Shown: positions 27,675 to 40,283 of the stretch, piece by piece
Position numbering within the stretch: position 1 is the first letter of the stretch
Layout of the letters: every line of letters starts with the position of its first letter
DNA from: Methylobacter sp015476545
Lineage (GTDB): Bacteria; Pseudomonadota; Gammaproteobacteria; Methylococcales; Methylomonadaceae
Direction of reading: 5' to 3'
Assembly: GCF_052162025.1 (NCBI RefSeq)
Contig: NZ_CP197401.1
Span: forward strand, 2,914,001-2,978,000
DNA: 64,000 nt
Position numbers and translations under genes: made by a program
Notes under the pieces: generated by a model
The model's database searches: none
Told to the model about the DNA's origin: nothing
Seen by the model: only the letters and a program-made list of their open reading frames with translations

Positions 27675-28727
27675 TCAGGAATTGTCATCCCCATTGGCGG
27701 CCGCCAGTACCTGTTCGGCGTATTTATCGGCGCCGGAAGGCAGCGGCGCTGACGATGATTTGATCCAGGCGACGATATCGTTCCATAGAATCGGGGCCTG
27801 CCGGTCACGCAGCAGCATGTGATAACCGTTTTCATAAAAGGCGACCCTTTTTCGCTGCTGACGGGTTTGCAGAAAATCCTGCAGAAAGCGGTAAGTAGGC
27901 TGTTTTGGCACAATCTCGTCTTTATCGCCATACAGAACCAGCGTATCGGCTTCTATCTGCTTGGCGCTGTGCAGTGCTATGTCCATCAGGTCGGCCAGGC
28001 CGGACATCGCTTCCACACGCGTGGCCTTAATGACCATCGGATCGCGGCTCAGCGCTCTGAGCATCTCGATATTGTCGGACGGCGTGACTTTGACGACGCC
28101 TTTGCCGGTCAATGTCAGCCAGGGCATGGTATGCGACAGCGCCCATAATAGCGTCTGCTGATACCAGGGCATCGTTTCCCGTCCCCAGACAGCCGGCGCG
28201 GCCAGAATCAATCCATCCACGGGCGTTTTCAGGGAACGCGCCATGGTCGCGATGATGACGGCCCCGCCCATGCTTTCGCCCAATAAGTAAACCGGCAGCC
28301 CTGGATGCTTGTTCCGGATCAGCCGCACGAATAAGTCCAGATCCTGCACATAGGCATCGACGCCACTCCATAAGCCCCGATGCGGGCTGCCGCCGAAGCC
28401 GCGCTGGTCATAGGCGTAACTGATAATGCCTTGCTGCCGGAAAAAATCGCCGGGCTGCTGCAGAAAATGACTGTAGTCGTTGAAGCCATGCAGCGCTATC
28501 AGCACCGCCGACGCCTTGCTATGCTCGGGCAGCCATTGCCTGAGCGGTAATTCAATGCCATCGGACGTTACATAGCGGTTTTCCAGTATTTGTCCGCCAT
28601 TGAGGACATAGGGGCCGGGTTTGTAAATCCTGGGAGTACAGCCTGAAAGAAAGGGGCAGGTTGAAAGTAGCGTCAGCATCAACATAGACAAACTGAGCGT
28701 TGAAGGGAAAATAAGGCGTTTTAGCAT
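27675..28727 (-). CDS. Lipoprotein alpha/beta hydrolase, monoacylglycerol-lipase type
   Basis: This 350-aa protein has a lipoprotein signal with lipobox FLSGC (Cys30), so it is membrane-anchored outside the cytoplasm. The hydrolase fold (about 50-325) shows LHGFNDYS (oxyanion region), the nucleophile motif GESMGG (Ser152), Asp270 in GDKDEIVP and His303 in NGYHMLL, a complete triad. It is related to lysophospholipases and monoglyceride lipases. It precedes egtB on the same strand with an 84-base gap and could share its transcript, but no functional link to ergothioneine is known to me. Confidence 0.9.
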   Translation of the reverse strand: MLKRLIFPSTLSLSMLMLTLLSTCPFLSGCTPRIYKPGPYVLNGGQILENRYVTSDGIELPLRQWLPEHSKASAVLIALHGFNDYSHFLQQPGDFFRQQGIISYAYDQRGFGGSPHRGLWSGVDAYVQDLDLFVRLIRNKHPGLPVYLLGESMGGAVIIATMARSLKTPVDGLILAAPAVWGRETMPWYQQTLLWALSHTMPWLTLTGKGVVKVTPSDNIEMLRALSRDPMVIKATRVEAMSGLADLMDIALHSAKQIEADTLVLYGDKDEIVPKQPTYRFLQDFLQTRQQRKRVAFYENGYHMLLRDRQAPILWNDIVAWIKSSSAPLPSGADKYAEQVLAAANGDDNS

Positions 28728-29178
28728 GCGGAAGATTTACTACGTTATTTTGTTACTGCGTTTTTAAAAATCAATGGGATCGTTCTATAGAGGGCTAACC
28801 GGGGCACAAGTTGCAATAGAGACTCAGACAAGATGACGACAATATTAGGAGCACTTTTAAATACAGAAACTTGCAACATAAATTAAATGTTGAATATTTT
28901 TTCCGGTGCCGCAACGATTGCCGATTCAACGGATGTAAGAGCGCTTCGCTGCCTTGCCCCTGCTCAGCCATAAAAACGGAATAAGCCGGTTAATGAAGGG
29001 GCGCTTCCTGTCCAGGCATCGTCTGAGTCTTTTGTATCGGCAAATACAAAACGCTTCCATTCACTCCGGACACCCACCATGCTCTTTCAATGCTAGACTA
29101 TGCAGCTGTTGAAACTGAGCTCTGTATGTCACTGACCTCTTTATCAAATTATTTTATCGCCCGCAATCACTCAGCGCC
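28728..29178. other. Divergent intergenic region without recognised features
   Basis: This 451-base gap lies between the divergently transcribed hydrolase and Lhr genes. Promoters for both are expected here. I saw no gene, repeat or clear promoter boxes. Confidence 0.5.
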
Positions 29179-33450
<4,272 letters not shown>

Positions 33451-33458
33451 AAGACATA

Positions 33459-33497
33459 AAAAAGCCATCGCCGGACATGCCGGCGATGGCTTTTTGT
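33459..33497. terminator. Bidirectional terminator after lhr
   Basis: AAAAGCCATCGCCGG pairs with CCGGCGATGGCTTTTT around a 4-5 base loop. It has A-rich and T-rich flanks, so it can end transcription of lhr and of the convergent multicopper oxidase gene (stop at 33543). Confidence 0.88.
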
Positions 33498-33542
33498 TTA
33501 ACAAGGCACCGGATTTTAACCCGGCGCTTCCCGGTTACACCG

Positions 33543-35288
33543 TTACTGTTGCTTCGTCAGCTTGCGCAGGTGTTCGAGAATGAATTTCCGTTTGGCAATC
33601 AGCGTATAGCTCAACAGACCCAACAGGATACCGTTGAACAGTCTGCCAATGGCCGAACCTTCTTCAACAGCCGGCGCGGATGCTGCAGCCGCTTGTTTAG
33701 CAGGCGCTGCTGTTGTTTGTGCAGGAGCGGCTTTTTGATCGGTGACGCCTTTCACTTCAGGCAAGCCCAAGCTGCGCCATGCATCATAGTCCTGCCAGAT
33801 TGGATAGTTCTTCTGCCAGAAACCTTTGGTGAAATAAGGCGCAAGGCTCATGCCATGCGATTTGGGAATGCCTTTCTCATCAAGAAAGTCTTTATAGACC
33901 ACCAGGCTGATATCGCCGCCCTCGCCCGTGCCATTGGTTGTAAAGGACTTCTCGACGTGGTCGTGGAACATCCAGATGCCCTGGCCGAAACTATGCAAGC
34001 CGTCATCGACGCCGCTCAGCTCCAGGTCAATCCGCTGAGCCGGAACCATGCCGTGCACGTCACGCGTAATATACGAATCGGGGCCGTTATCGACGCCGTC
34101 ATAATGCGTGATGGTCGGTTTGTGCCCGTGAATGTGCATGGCAAATGCTTCGGTATGGCCATTTAAAATGCGCAGTTTGACTTTCTTGTCCTGCTCCATT
34201 TCGATCAACGATTCCCTTAGTGTGTAAGGGAATGAACGGCCGTTCAGCATGAAGTAGTCGTCGGTCGCGTCGGTCACGTCGTAATCGACGTTCAGATGTT
34301 TCGCGATCAGGCGCGGATCATTGGCTGACCGGGCGACAATTTCATGCAGTTCCTTGTCTGCAGACTGATAATGCAGGTCGTATTCCCGGGAATATTTTTC
34401 CAGGACTGCCACTGAGGGATGACGAACCTGGCCGTTGCCAACGTTGAAAGTTTGCACCCAGTTGTTCGGGCGGTTTTCCTCAATAATAAACATCCCCTGC
34501 AAGCCCATAGGAATATGCGTATGGGGCTGGACATGGCAGTGATAATACATGGTGCCAGGCTGGCGCGGCTTAATCACATAAGTTTTGGTTTCTCCCGGCA
34601 TCGTATCCATGTTGCTGGTCTGGCCTACACCGTCGTTGCCATGGCCGCTATGATCCATAAAAGGGTGATCAATGCCGTGCAAGTGAATGGAATGCGGCAG
34701 GTAATGCGTATTTTCCAGCACCAGCCAGATGACGTCATCCTGTTCGACGCGGATAGCCGGAGACGGCGCACGCAGCAGCGGATTGGCCTGGGGTTCGTAC
34801 AAGCTCAGGGTCGACATATCGCGTGTTTTAGGTGCGAAAACCCAGAAAGTCGGTTTTATGCCCGGTGCTATGTCAAACTGGGTAGTCAATTCAGTGCTGT
34901 CAGGCGAATGACCGTTCAACTCGATAACTTCGAGTTTGATAACAATCTTGTCAGGGTCGCCGTCGCCGTCCATATCGTCGGACATGGTGATAGCGTCGGC
35001 AGCCAGTTGGGTTTCCATTAATGTTTGCATGGAAACGCCGTTCGTGCCTTTAACAAAAGCGGCGATATCGGCAGGGTTGTCAGGGTTGCATAATCGCGAC
35101 TCCTGTATCGTTACCCCATCAATAACCTGTTCCTGGCGCCATTCTTTTGGCGTGAAGTCAGAACATACCTCTTCCACCTCTCCCATTTCAACTTTGGCCG
35201 AAGGTGGTAAATCATTAGCTGCCTGTATCCAGGGAGGCATAAGGAGCATCGCTGTGCCCCAACTAATGGTAAGAAGTTTTTTACGCAT
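33543..35288 (-). CDS. Two-domain multicopper oxidase with C-terminal membrane anchor
   Basis: This 581-aa protein has a signal peptide to about residue 23. The first cupredoxin domain has HLHGIDH (202-208) and YHCHVQPHTHIPMGL (249-263), which carries the type 1 Cys. The second has HIHGHK (385-390) and MFHDH (440-444) without Cys. Type 1 copper only in domain 1 is the pattern of type C two-domain oxidases, which trimerise. DMDGDGDPD at 105-113 looks like a calcium loop. An Ala/Pro linker (about 517-540) leads to a hydrophobic helix (about 547-565) and a basic tail, so the enzyme is probably held in the inner membrane. GAGG precedes the ATG. Its substrate is unknown. Confidence 0.9.
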   Translation of the reverse strand: MRKKLLTISWGTAMLLMPPWIQAANDLPPSAKVEMGEVEEVCSDFTPKEWRQEQVIDGVTIQESRLCNPDNPADIAAFVKGTNGVSMQTLMETQLAADAITMSDDMDGDGDPDKIVIKLEVIELNGHSPDSTELTTQFDIAPGIKPTFWVFAPKTRDMSTLSLYEPQANPLLRAPSPAIRVEQDDVIWLVLENTHYLPHSIHLHGIDHPFMDHSGHGNDGVGQTSNMDTMPGETKTYVIKPRQPGTMYYHCHVQPHTHIPMGLQGMFIIEENRPNNWVQTFNVGNGQVRHPSVAVLEKYSREYDLHYQSADKELHEIVARSANDPRLIAKHLNVDYDVTDATDDYFMLNGRSFPYTLRESLIEMEQDKKVKLRILNGHTEAFAMHIHGHKPTITHYDGVDNGPDSYITRDVHGMVPAQRIDLELSGVDDGLHSFGQGIWMFHDHVEKSFTTNGTGEGGDISLVVYKDFLDEKGIPKSHGMSLAPYFTKGFWQKNYPIWQDYDAWRSLGLPEVKGVTDQKAAPAQTTAAPAKQAAAASAPAVEEGSAIGRLFNGILLGLLSYTLIAKRKFILEHLRKLTKQQ

Positions 35289-35906
35289 AGGATGACCTCG
35301 GAAAATTACACTTATAAAATAACTAGCCGCTATATAAAACGGAAAGAATACTAAAGCAACTATTTTAAACGAATATGGCGCAAAATTCTTTCTTAACGCC
35401 CGAATAAAATAAAAATGGCAATGGTTTCAGGATTTTGTGATGGGTGTATGAATGACGATCAAACCATTGAGGTGTAATCTGATAACTGCATAGTGGGCTT
35501 TAGAGGACAGACTATTTATTCTCTATTAATGATTGATTACCCGCTTGGCCGGCATCAAACCGACGTTGCAACTTCTCTCTCATCCTTAATAAACATTCGC
35601 TACTTTACACAAGACATCTGGTCAGTGCCTGTCGCATCGTATTGACAGAGACTTCGACTCTGACAGTTAAAAACAGTTCCCACTCAACACCTAATTCAAT
35701 AAAAGAAGCTTACCAGCCCGTCAAGAAATTAACCACTATAATTTTAAGGTTATTTTTATCCTGATCGGCTCTGTTTTTCTGCTTTTTTATCTCAAAAAGG
35801 GCGAATTTCTCTGTTTTTAGTCGTGCAACTCAATCGGAGTCCTGGTTTCTATGAACCGATAAGATCAACTGAAAGGTGAAAAAGTACGATATTAAGTTTT
35901 CAGACT
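35289..35906. other. Intergenic region, no gene seen
   Basis: These 618 bases upstream of the two-domain oxidase, and downstream of htpX, are AT-rich. I found no frame, repeat or copy of the ~40-bp element. The oxidase promoter should lie at its left end. Confidence 0.5.
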
Positions 35907-36887
35907 TTAATACCACATGCCGCCTATTCGCCAGCGCGGCCTGCGTTGAACTCTCTGCACATGCAGAGGAATGGTAAGCAGTCTGGATTCATCGGAAGCA
36001 TCATTGGATGGGTTTTTGCTTATTTTGAAATGAGACTTTAGCTCTCTCATTCGTTCCTCAGTCGCGGGATGCGCTCTCAGCAGGGACGGTTCAGGTGTTC
36101 CGTGTCCAGCCAGGAACAACCATTCGAATAAGCCTGCACCGTAGTATTCCATCTTGAATAATGCGCTTACCAATCCGTCAGGGTCGCCTGTCAGATATAC
36201 CGCATGCGTATCCGCCTCGAATTCGCGCACTCTCGGCAGCGCAAGTTGCAAAAGACTGTTGATAATCGGAGCAAAAAGCATCATGACAATCACTGACCAG
36301 GGCACTATGACGCCGCCCAGAAAAAACATCGGCAGGTTGATCAGCAGCAATAATTGGCCAAAAGTAGACAACAAACTGGTCATTCGGCTGAGCATGTCGG
36401 CGATGCTCAGCACCTGATTGTCATTGTTGCCGATATGAGTGATTTCGTGAGCCAGGATGCCGATGAGTTCGCGCCGGCTCAACGTACGCAGCAGGCCGTC
36501 AGTCAGGACGATGCAGGATTTGTCGTGATTGCCTACGCTAAAAGCATTCATGGTACGGCTGGGCACATAATACAGTTGCGGCACGGCTCCAAGCTTGGCA
36601 TGCGCCGCCAATTCCGAGACCAGCTGTTGTAAACCGGGAATCTCATCATGAACGATCGGCCGCGCCCTGTACAGTTTAAGGATAATTCCCGGCATAAATT
36701 TGATGCCGATGAGCAACAGAACTGCGCCAACAGTCGCCGCCCATTTCAATCCTTCCATACCCCATAACAAATAACTGACAAGGGAGATCAGGAACTGCAT
36801 TGTGACGTATAAAATCAACGACTGAAAAAAATTGCTCAGGCGGTGATGATTGAGCTGTTTTTGCTCCCAGATTGCTTGCGTATTCAC
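35907..36887 (-). CDS. htpX: HtpX-like M48 membrane metalloprotease
   Basis: This 326-aa protein has two N-terminal membrane helices (about 20-42 and 47-68) and the zinc motif HEITH at 147-151. The third ligand is in REFEADTHAV, and two more hydrophobic stretches lie near 170-215. HtpX-type proteases degrade damaged inner-membrane proteins together with FtsH. The start is GTG, overlapping the ftsH stop by 4 bases (GTGA), which couples the two. The C-terminal extension is basic (VQRVQRRPRWR). Confidence 0.9.
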   Translation of the reverse strand: MNTQAIWEQKQLNHHRLSNFFQSLILYVTMQFLISLVSYLLWGMEGLKWAATVGAVLLLIGIKFMPGIILKLYRARPIVHDEIPGLQQLVSELAAHAKLGAVPQLYYVPSRTMNAFSVGNHDKSCIVLTDGLLRTLSRRELIGILAHEITHIGNNDNQVLSIADMLSRMTSLLSTFGQLLLLINLPMFFLGGVIVPWSVIVMMLFAPIINSLLQLALPRVREFEADTHAVYLTGDPDGLVSALFKMEYYGAGLFEWLFLAGHGTPEPSLLRAHPATEERMRELKSHFKISKNPSNDASDESRLLTIPLHVQRVQRRPRWRIGGMWY

Positions 36888-38833
36888 TGTTTCATCTCGC
36901 TTTTAAGTAGGTCTGTAATTTCTTCTCTGTTAACAACTTCTTTTTCTTGCAGTAGATTCGCCAGTTTGTCCAATACCTCTCTGTTGGTTGTAATCACTCC
37001 GCGGGCGCGCGTTTCAGCTTCTTCGATCAGCGCCATGACCTCGGTATCGATAATTCGAGCTGTCTCATCACTGAAATTGCGGACTTCCGGTGTTTCTGCC
37101 TCCAAAAACTGCAGTTGCTGCCGTTTGCCGTAGGTCAACGGTCCCAGTTTTTTGCTCATGCCCAGACTGCAGACCATGTTGCGGGCAATCTCGCTGGCCC
37201 TTTCCAGGTCATTCTGGGCGCCGGTCGAGATGTTGCCAAAGATGAATTCTTCTGCGACGTGTCCGCCCATCAGAATAGCTAACTGATCCTTGAGCTCATC
37301 TTCGGTGGACAGAAACTTTTCCTCGACGGGTAATTGCAGCGTAAAGCCCAGGGCCGACACACCGCGAGGGATAATGGAAATTTTATGCACCGGCTGTCCG
37401 GTCGGCACATGCTCGGCGACCATCGCATGCCCCGCTTCGTGGTAAGCGACCCGGCGCTTTTCGTCGGGACTGAGGGCGCGGTTTTTCTTTTCAGGTCCGG
37501 CCAATATGCGATCTATAGCCGCTTCGAAATCTTCCATTTCAACTTTGTTATGGCCGACCCGGGTCGCTATGATCGCCGCTTCATTGGCAATATTGGCAAG
37601 GTCGGCGCCGACCAGCCCCGGCGTGCGTTTGGCGATGATCTCGATATTGATGTCATCAGCCAGAACCATATTTCGAGTGTGCAGCTTCAGAATTTCGATG
37701 CGGTCCTGCAAATCCGGTTTATCGACAATGATCTGGCGATCGAAGCGTCCGGCGCGCAGCAGCGCCTTATCCAGAATTTCGGGCCGGTTTGTTGCCGCCA
37801 TGACGACCACGCCCACCGAAGTATCAAAACCGTCCATTTCGGTCAGCAACTGGTTCAAGGTTTGTTCACGCTCGTCATGGCCGCCTATCATGACAGGCCC
37901 GCTGCGCGACCGGCCGATGGCGTCGAGCTCGTCGATAAAGATCATGCAGGGGGCTTTGTTGCGTGCCTGCTCGAAAAGATCGCGAACCCGGGCTGCGCCC
38001 ACTCCGACAAACAATTCAATGAATTCCGAACCGCTGATATTAAAGAAAGGCACGCCCGCTTCCCCGGAGACCGCCCGTGCCAGCAGCGTTTTACCGGTGC
38101 CGGGCGGGCCGACCAGCAATATGCCTTTGGGCATGCGCCCGCCCAGTCTTTGTATTTTTTCCGGCGATTTCAAAAACTCGATGGATTCCTTCAGTTCCTG
38201 TTTGGCATTGTCGGCGCCGGCCACATCGTCAAAGGTGATCTTGGGCAGCGTATCCTGATGAATACGGATTTTATTGCCCAGATTCAGGAATTCCCTTTGT
38301 CCGCCGGTGGTGCGGCGAATAATCCAGGACCAGATAAAAACGAATATTAAAATCGGGATGACCCAGTTGAACAAAATATTGGTCAGCCAGTTCTCTCCGC
38401 TTCTGACTACATATTCGACGTTGTTTTGCTCCAGCAAATTAGCCAGATCATCCTGTAATAGCGGAATGGTCATGAAAGGCCTGGACGGCTCGCGCGGATC
38501 GTCCGATTTAATCACGCCGGTAATATAGCGGTCGGTAACAACAGCCTTTTCAACCTTTTTTTCTTTTACGTACTTCAGAAACTGGCTATAAGGGATTTCA
38601 TCCCGCTGAATTTCCTGGATGCTGTTAAACAAAGACAATAACACTATGAAAAACAGCGCCAGGTAAATGATTCTTCGCTGTTTGGAGTCGGGCGTTTTTT
38701 CGTCGATGGGTTTATGAAGCTCAACCTCCGGCTTTTCCTTGGAGAGTGAGCCGGAACCGGCCATTAGCAAATCCTTCAAATAGTTGTATAACTTATTCAA
38801 TAGATTTTTAATGCTGTTTACCGGCTTATCCAT
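36884..38833 (-). CDS. ftsH: FtsH-type AAA+ membrane protease
   Basis: This 649-aa protein has two membrane helices (about 55-71 and 152-173) flanking a periplasmic domain. The AAA+ module has Walker A GPPGTGKT (242-249), Walker B IFIDELDA and SRH AGRFDRQI. An M41 peptidase domain follows with HEAGH (465-469). It forms hexamers that extract and degrade membrane proteins. An N-terminal extension of about 50 residues (MDKPVNS...) precedes the first helix, longer than in housekeeping FtsH, so this is likely an accessory copy. It is translationally coupled to htpX. AAGGAA precedes the ATG. Confidence 0.95.
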   Translation of the reverse strand: MDKPVNSIKNLLNKLYNYLKDLLMAGSGSLSKEKPEVELHKPIDEKTPDSKQRRIIYLALFFIVLLSLFNSIQEIQRDEIPYSQFLKYVKEKKVEKAVVTDRYITGVIKSDDPREPSRPFMTIPLLQDDLANLLEQNNVEYVVRSGENWLTNILFNWVIPILIFVFIWSWIIRRTTGGQREFLNLGNKIRIHQDTLPKITFDDVAGADNAKQELKESIEFLKSPEKIQRLGGRMPKGILLVGPPGTGKTLLARAVSGEAGVPFFNISGSEFIELFVGVGAARVRDLFEQARNKAPCMIFIDELDAIGRSRSGPVMIGGHDEREQTLNQLLTEMDGFDTSVGVVVMAATNRPEILDKALLRAGRFDRQIIVDKPDLQDRIEILKLHTRNMVLADDINIEIIAKRTPGLVGADLANIANEAAIIATRVGHNKVEMEDFEAAIDRILAGPEKKNRALSPDEKRRVAYHEAGHAMVAEHVPTGQPVHKISIIPRGVSALGFTLQLPVEEKFLSTEDELKDQLAILMGGHVAEEFIFGNISTGAQNDLERASEIARNMVCSLGMSKKLGPLTYGKRQQLQFLEAETPEVRNFSDETARIIDTEVMALIEEAETRARGVITTNREVLDKLANLLQEKEVVNREEITDLLKSEMKQ

Positions 38834-39074
38834 TGTACAGTTCCTTCAACCTAAACGTTGTATTAGAAGCGGCACAGTTTTAATGTGGGACGGCCTTGGC
38901 CGCCAATCGATAGATACTTGCCTGTCCATGAATCTGAAGCATGTCAACAAATCCGCTCCCGTATCCGAAAAGCCCTTTTGGCGATAGAGAAAAAATAACT
39001 TTCAATCGTCCAGGGAACTCTATTAATTTGGTTATACAACGGCTTATCCCCATCAAAGAGCAGTCACACCTTAA

Positions 39075-39851
39075 TCAGGCATATTTTACATAGCAATCTG
39101 GCTGCGCTGCCTCCTCCGCAAAATCGTTCGCATTTGTGGATTCAAGCACGGCAATAACCTCCTCACAGCTGATCGTATCTTTATCAGAGTCGATAATGTA
39201 ATTGGCCAGCTTGGAAATTGCTTTCCAGTTTTCATAGTCGTTTATGAAGTCAAAGGCGACATTAAACAACTCGTCCAGTTTCTCATCCTGCCGTTGTTTA
39301 CTGGGGGAGTAACTTTGTAAATATTCATAGACCGATGCGATATCAGAACGTCCGCCATAATTCTTCAATGCGTTTAAATTGACCAGACGATGATTGAATA
39401 GCTCATTATCGGCATCAGCAATGTATTTGGCTTCGGCAAGAGGACCAATAAGCAGATTAACGATGTCTGCCTCGAAAGCCGTGACATAATCCTTCATTGC
39501 CTGAGCCATGTCGTCATGTCCAGCCAATTTATCCAGAAACTCATCCATGGAATAAGGCAATGATTGAATTAACCGTCCGCCTTCCACTCTGGCAATACAA
39601 TCATCATGGGCGATGTGATAAACGTTTTTAGGGCCTTCCGAAACCGCTCCTATATCCTTGAACAAAATCTGAAAGAAAACCGGAGGCAGACTCTGGGCCT
39701 TGTTGTTCAGATAAATTGCCGCTGCATGCCCGGCTTCATGGAAAGCGACGCATTGCTTGTGTTCTGTGAGTTTATTGTCAAAACTGGGAACGTCAATTAT
39801 TTTGTTTCGCTTCATATTGAATACCATGTTTAGGAGATTCCGTGTGTTCAT
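39075..39851 (-). CDS. Orphan M41-like peptidase without AAA domain
   Basis: This 258-aa soluble protein has VAFHEAGHAAAIYL (HEAGH about residues 38-42). Downstream, LLIGPLAEAKY and GGRSDIASVYEYL resemble the FtsH peptidase segments that carry the third zinc ligand. There is no ATPase or membrane helix. It is about the size of an FtsH peptidase domain, so it may be a stand-alone protease, or a decoy or partner of the FtsH encoded 240 bases downstream on the same strand. The start is uncertain; later Met codons at residues 9 and 13 are possible. Confidence 0.8.
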   Translation of the reverse strand: MNTRNLLNMVFNMKRNKIIDVPSFDNKLTEHKQCVAFHEAGHAAAIYLNNKAQSLPPVFFQILFKDIGAVSEGPKNVYHIAHDDCIARVEGGRLIQSLPYSMDEFLDKLAGHDDMAQAMKDYVTAFEADIVNLLIGPLAEAKYIADADNELFNHRLVNLNALKNYGGRSDIASVYEYLQSYSPSKQRQDEKLDELFNVAFDFINDYENWKAISKLANYIIDSDKDTISCEEVIAVLESTNANDFAEEAAQPDCYVKYA

Positions 39852-39910
39852 GCATCACTTAATGTGTTTGGTAAAAAGACTAAGGAAGTAAAAAACTCCG
39901 TTTCAAAAAG

Positions 39911-40111
39911 CTACTCCGCATCCTGAAACCAGTAGAAACATTGATTTTTAATTTCCTCTTCGGATTCAAGCCAGTCTTCGAGTTCGTGTCCTGCTGCAAA
40001 ACCTCTTTTTTCGGCTTTGGAATAAGCGCGTTCTGCCACCATTTCCTGAAACGTATCAGGGTTGATAGCTGTCTTGGGCATGTGTTGCATGGTTTTGCAA
40101 TCATCTTTCAT
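39911..40111 (-). CDS. DUF2934 small protein
   Basis: This 66-aa protein contains ERAYSKAEKRGFAAGHELED followed by WLESEEEI, the signature of DUF2934 proteins (aromatic/Gly/His/DW core). AGGAAGAAAG before the ATG supports the start. Function is unknown. It lies 59 bases upstream of the orphan M41-like gene on the same strand, so an operon is possible. Confidence 0.8.
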   Translation of the reverse strand: MKDDCKTMQHMPKTAINPDTFQEMVAERAYSKAEKRGFAAGHELEDWLESEEEIKNQCFYWFQDAE

Positions 40112-40283
40112 CTTTCTTCCTAAAGTGCGAAGAAATATTCATTGGAGTCTATTCTATGAACAGACGGAGTTGGCAACAATCCGTACAATTACCTAGCAAT
40201 TACCTAATTAATCAAACATTTAGAATCAGTTGCAAAAATAAATAACGTTGTTTAATTTTTTAAAATGTATCAATTTCACAACA

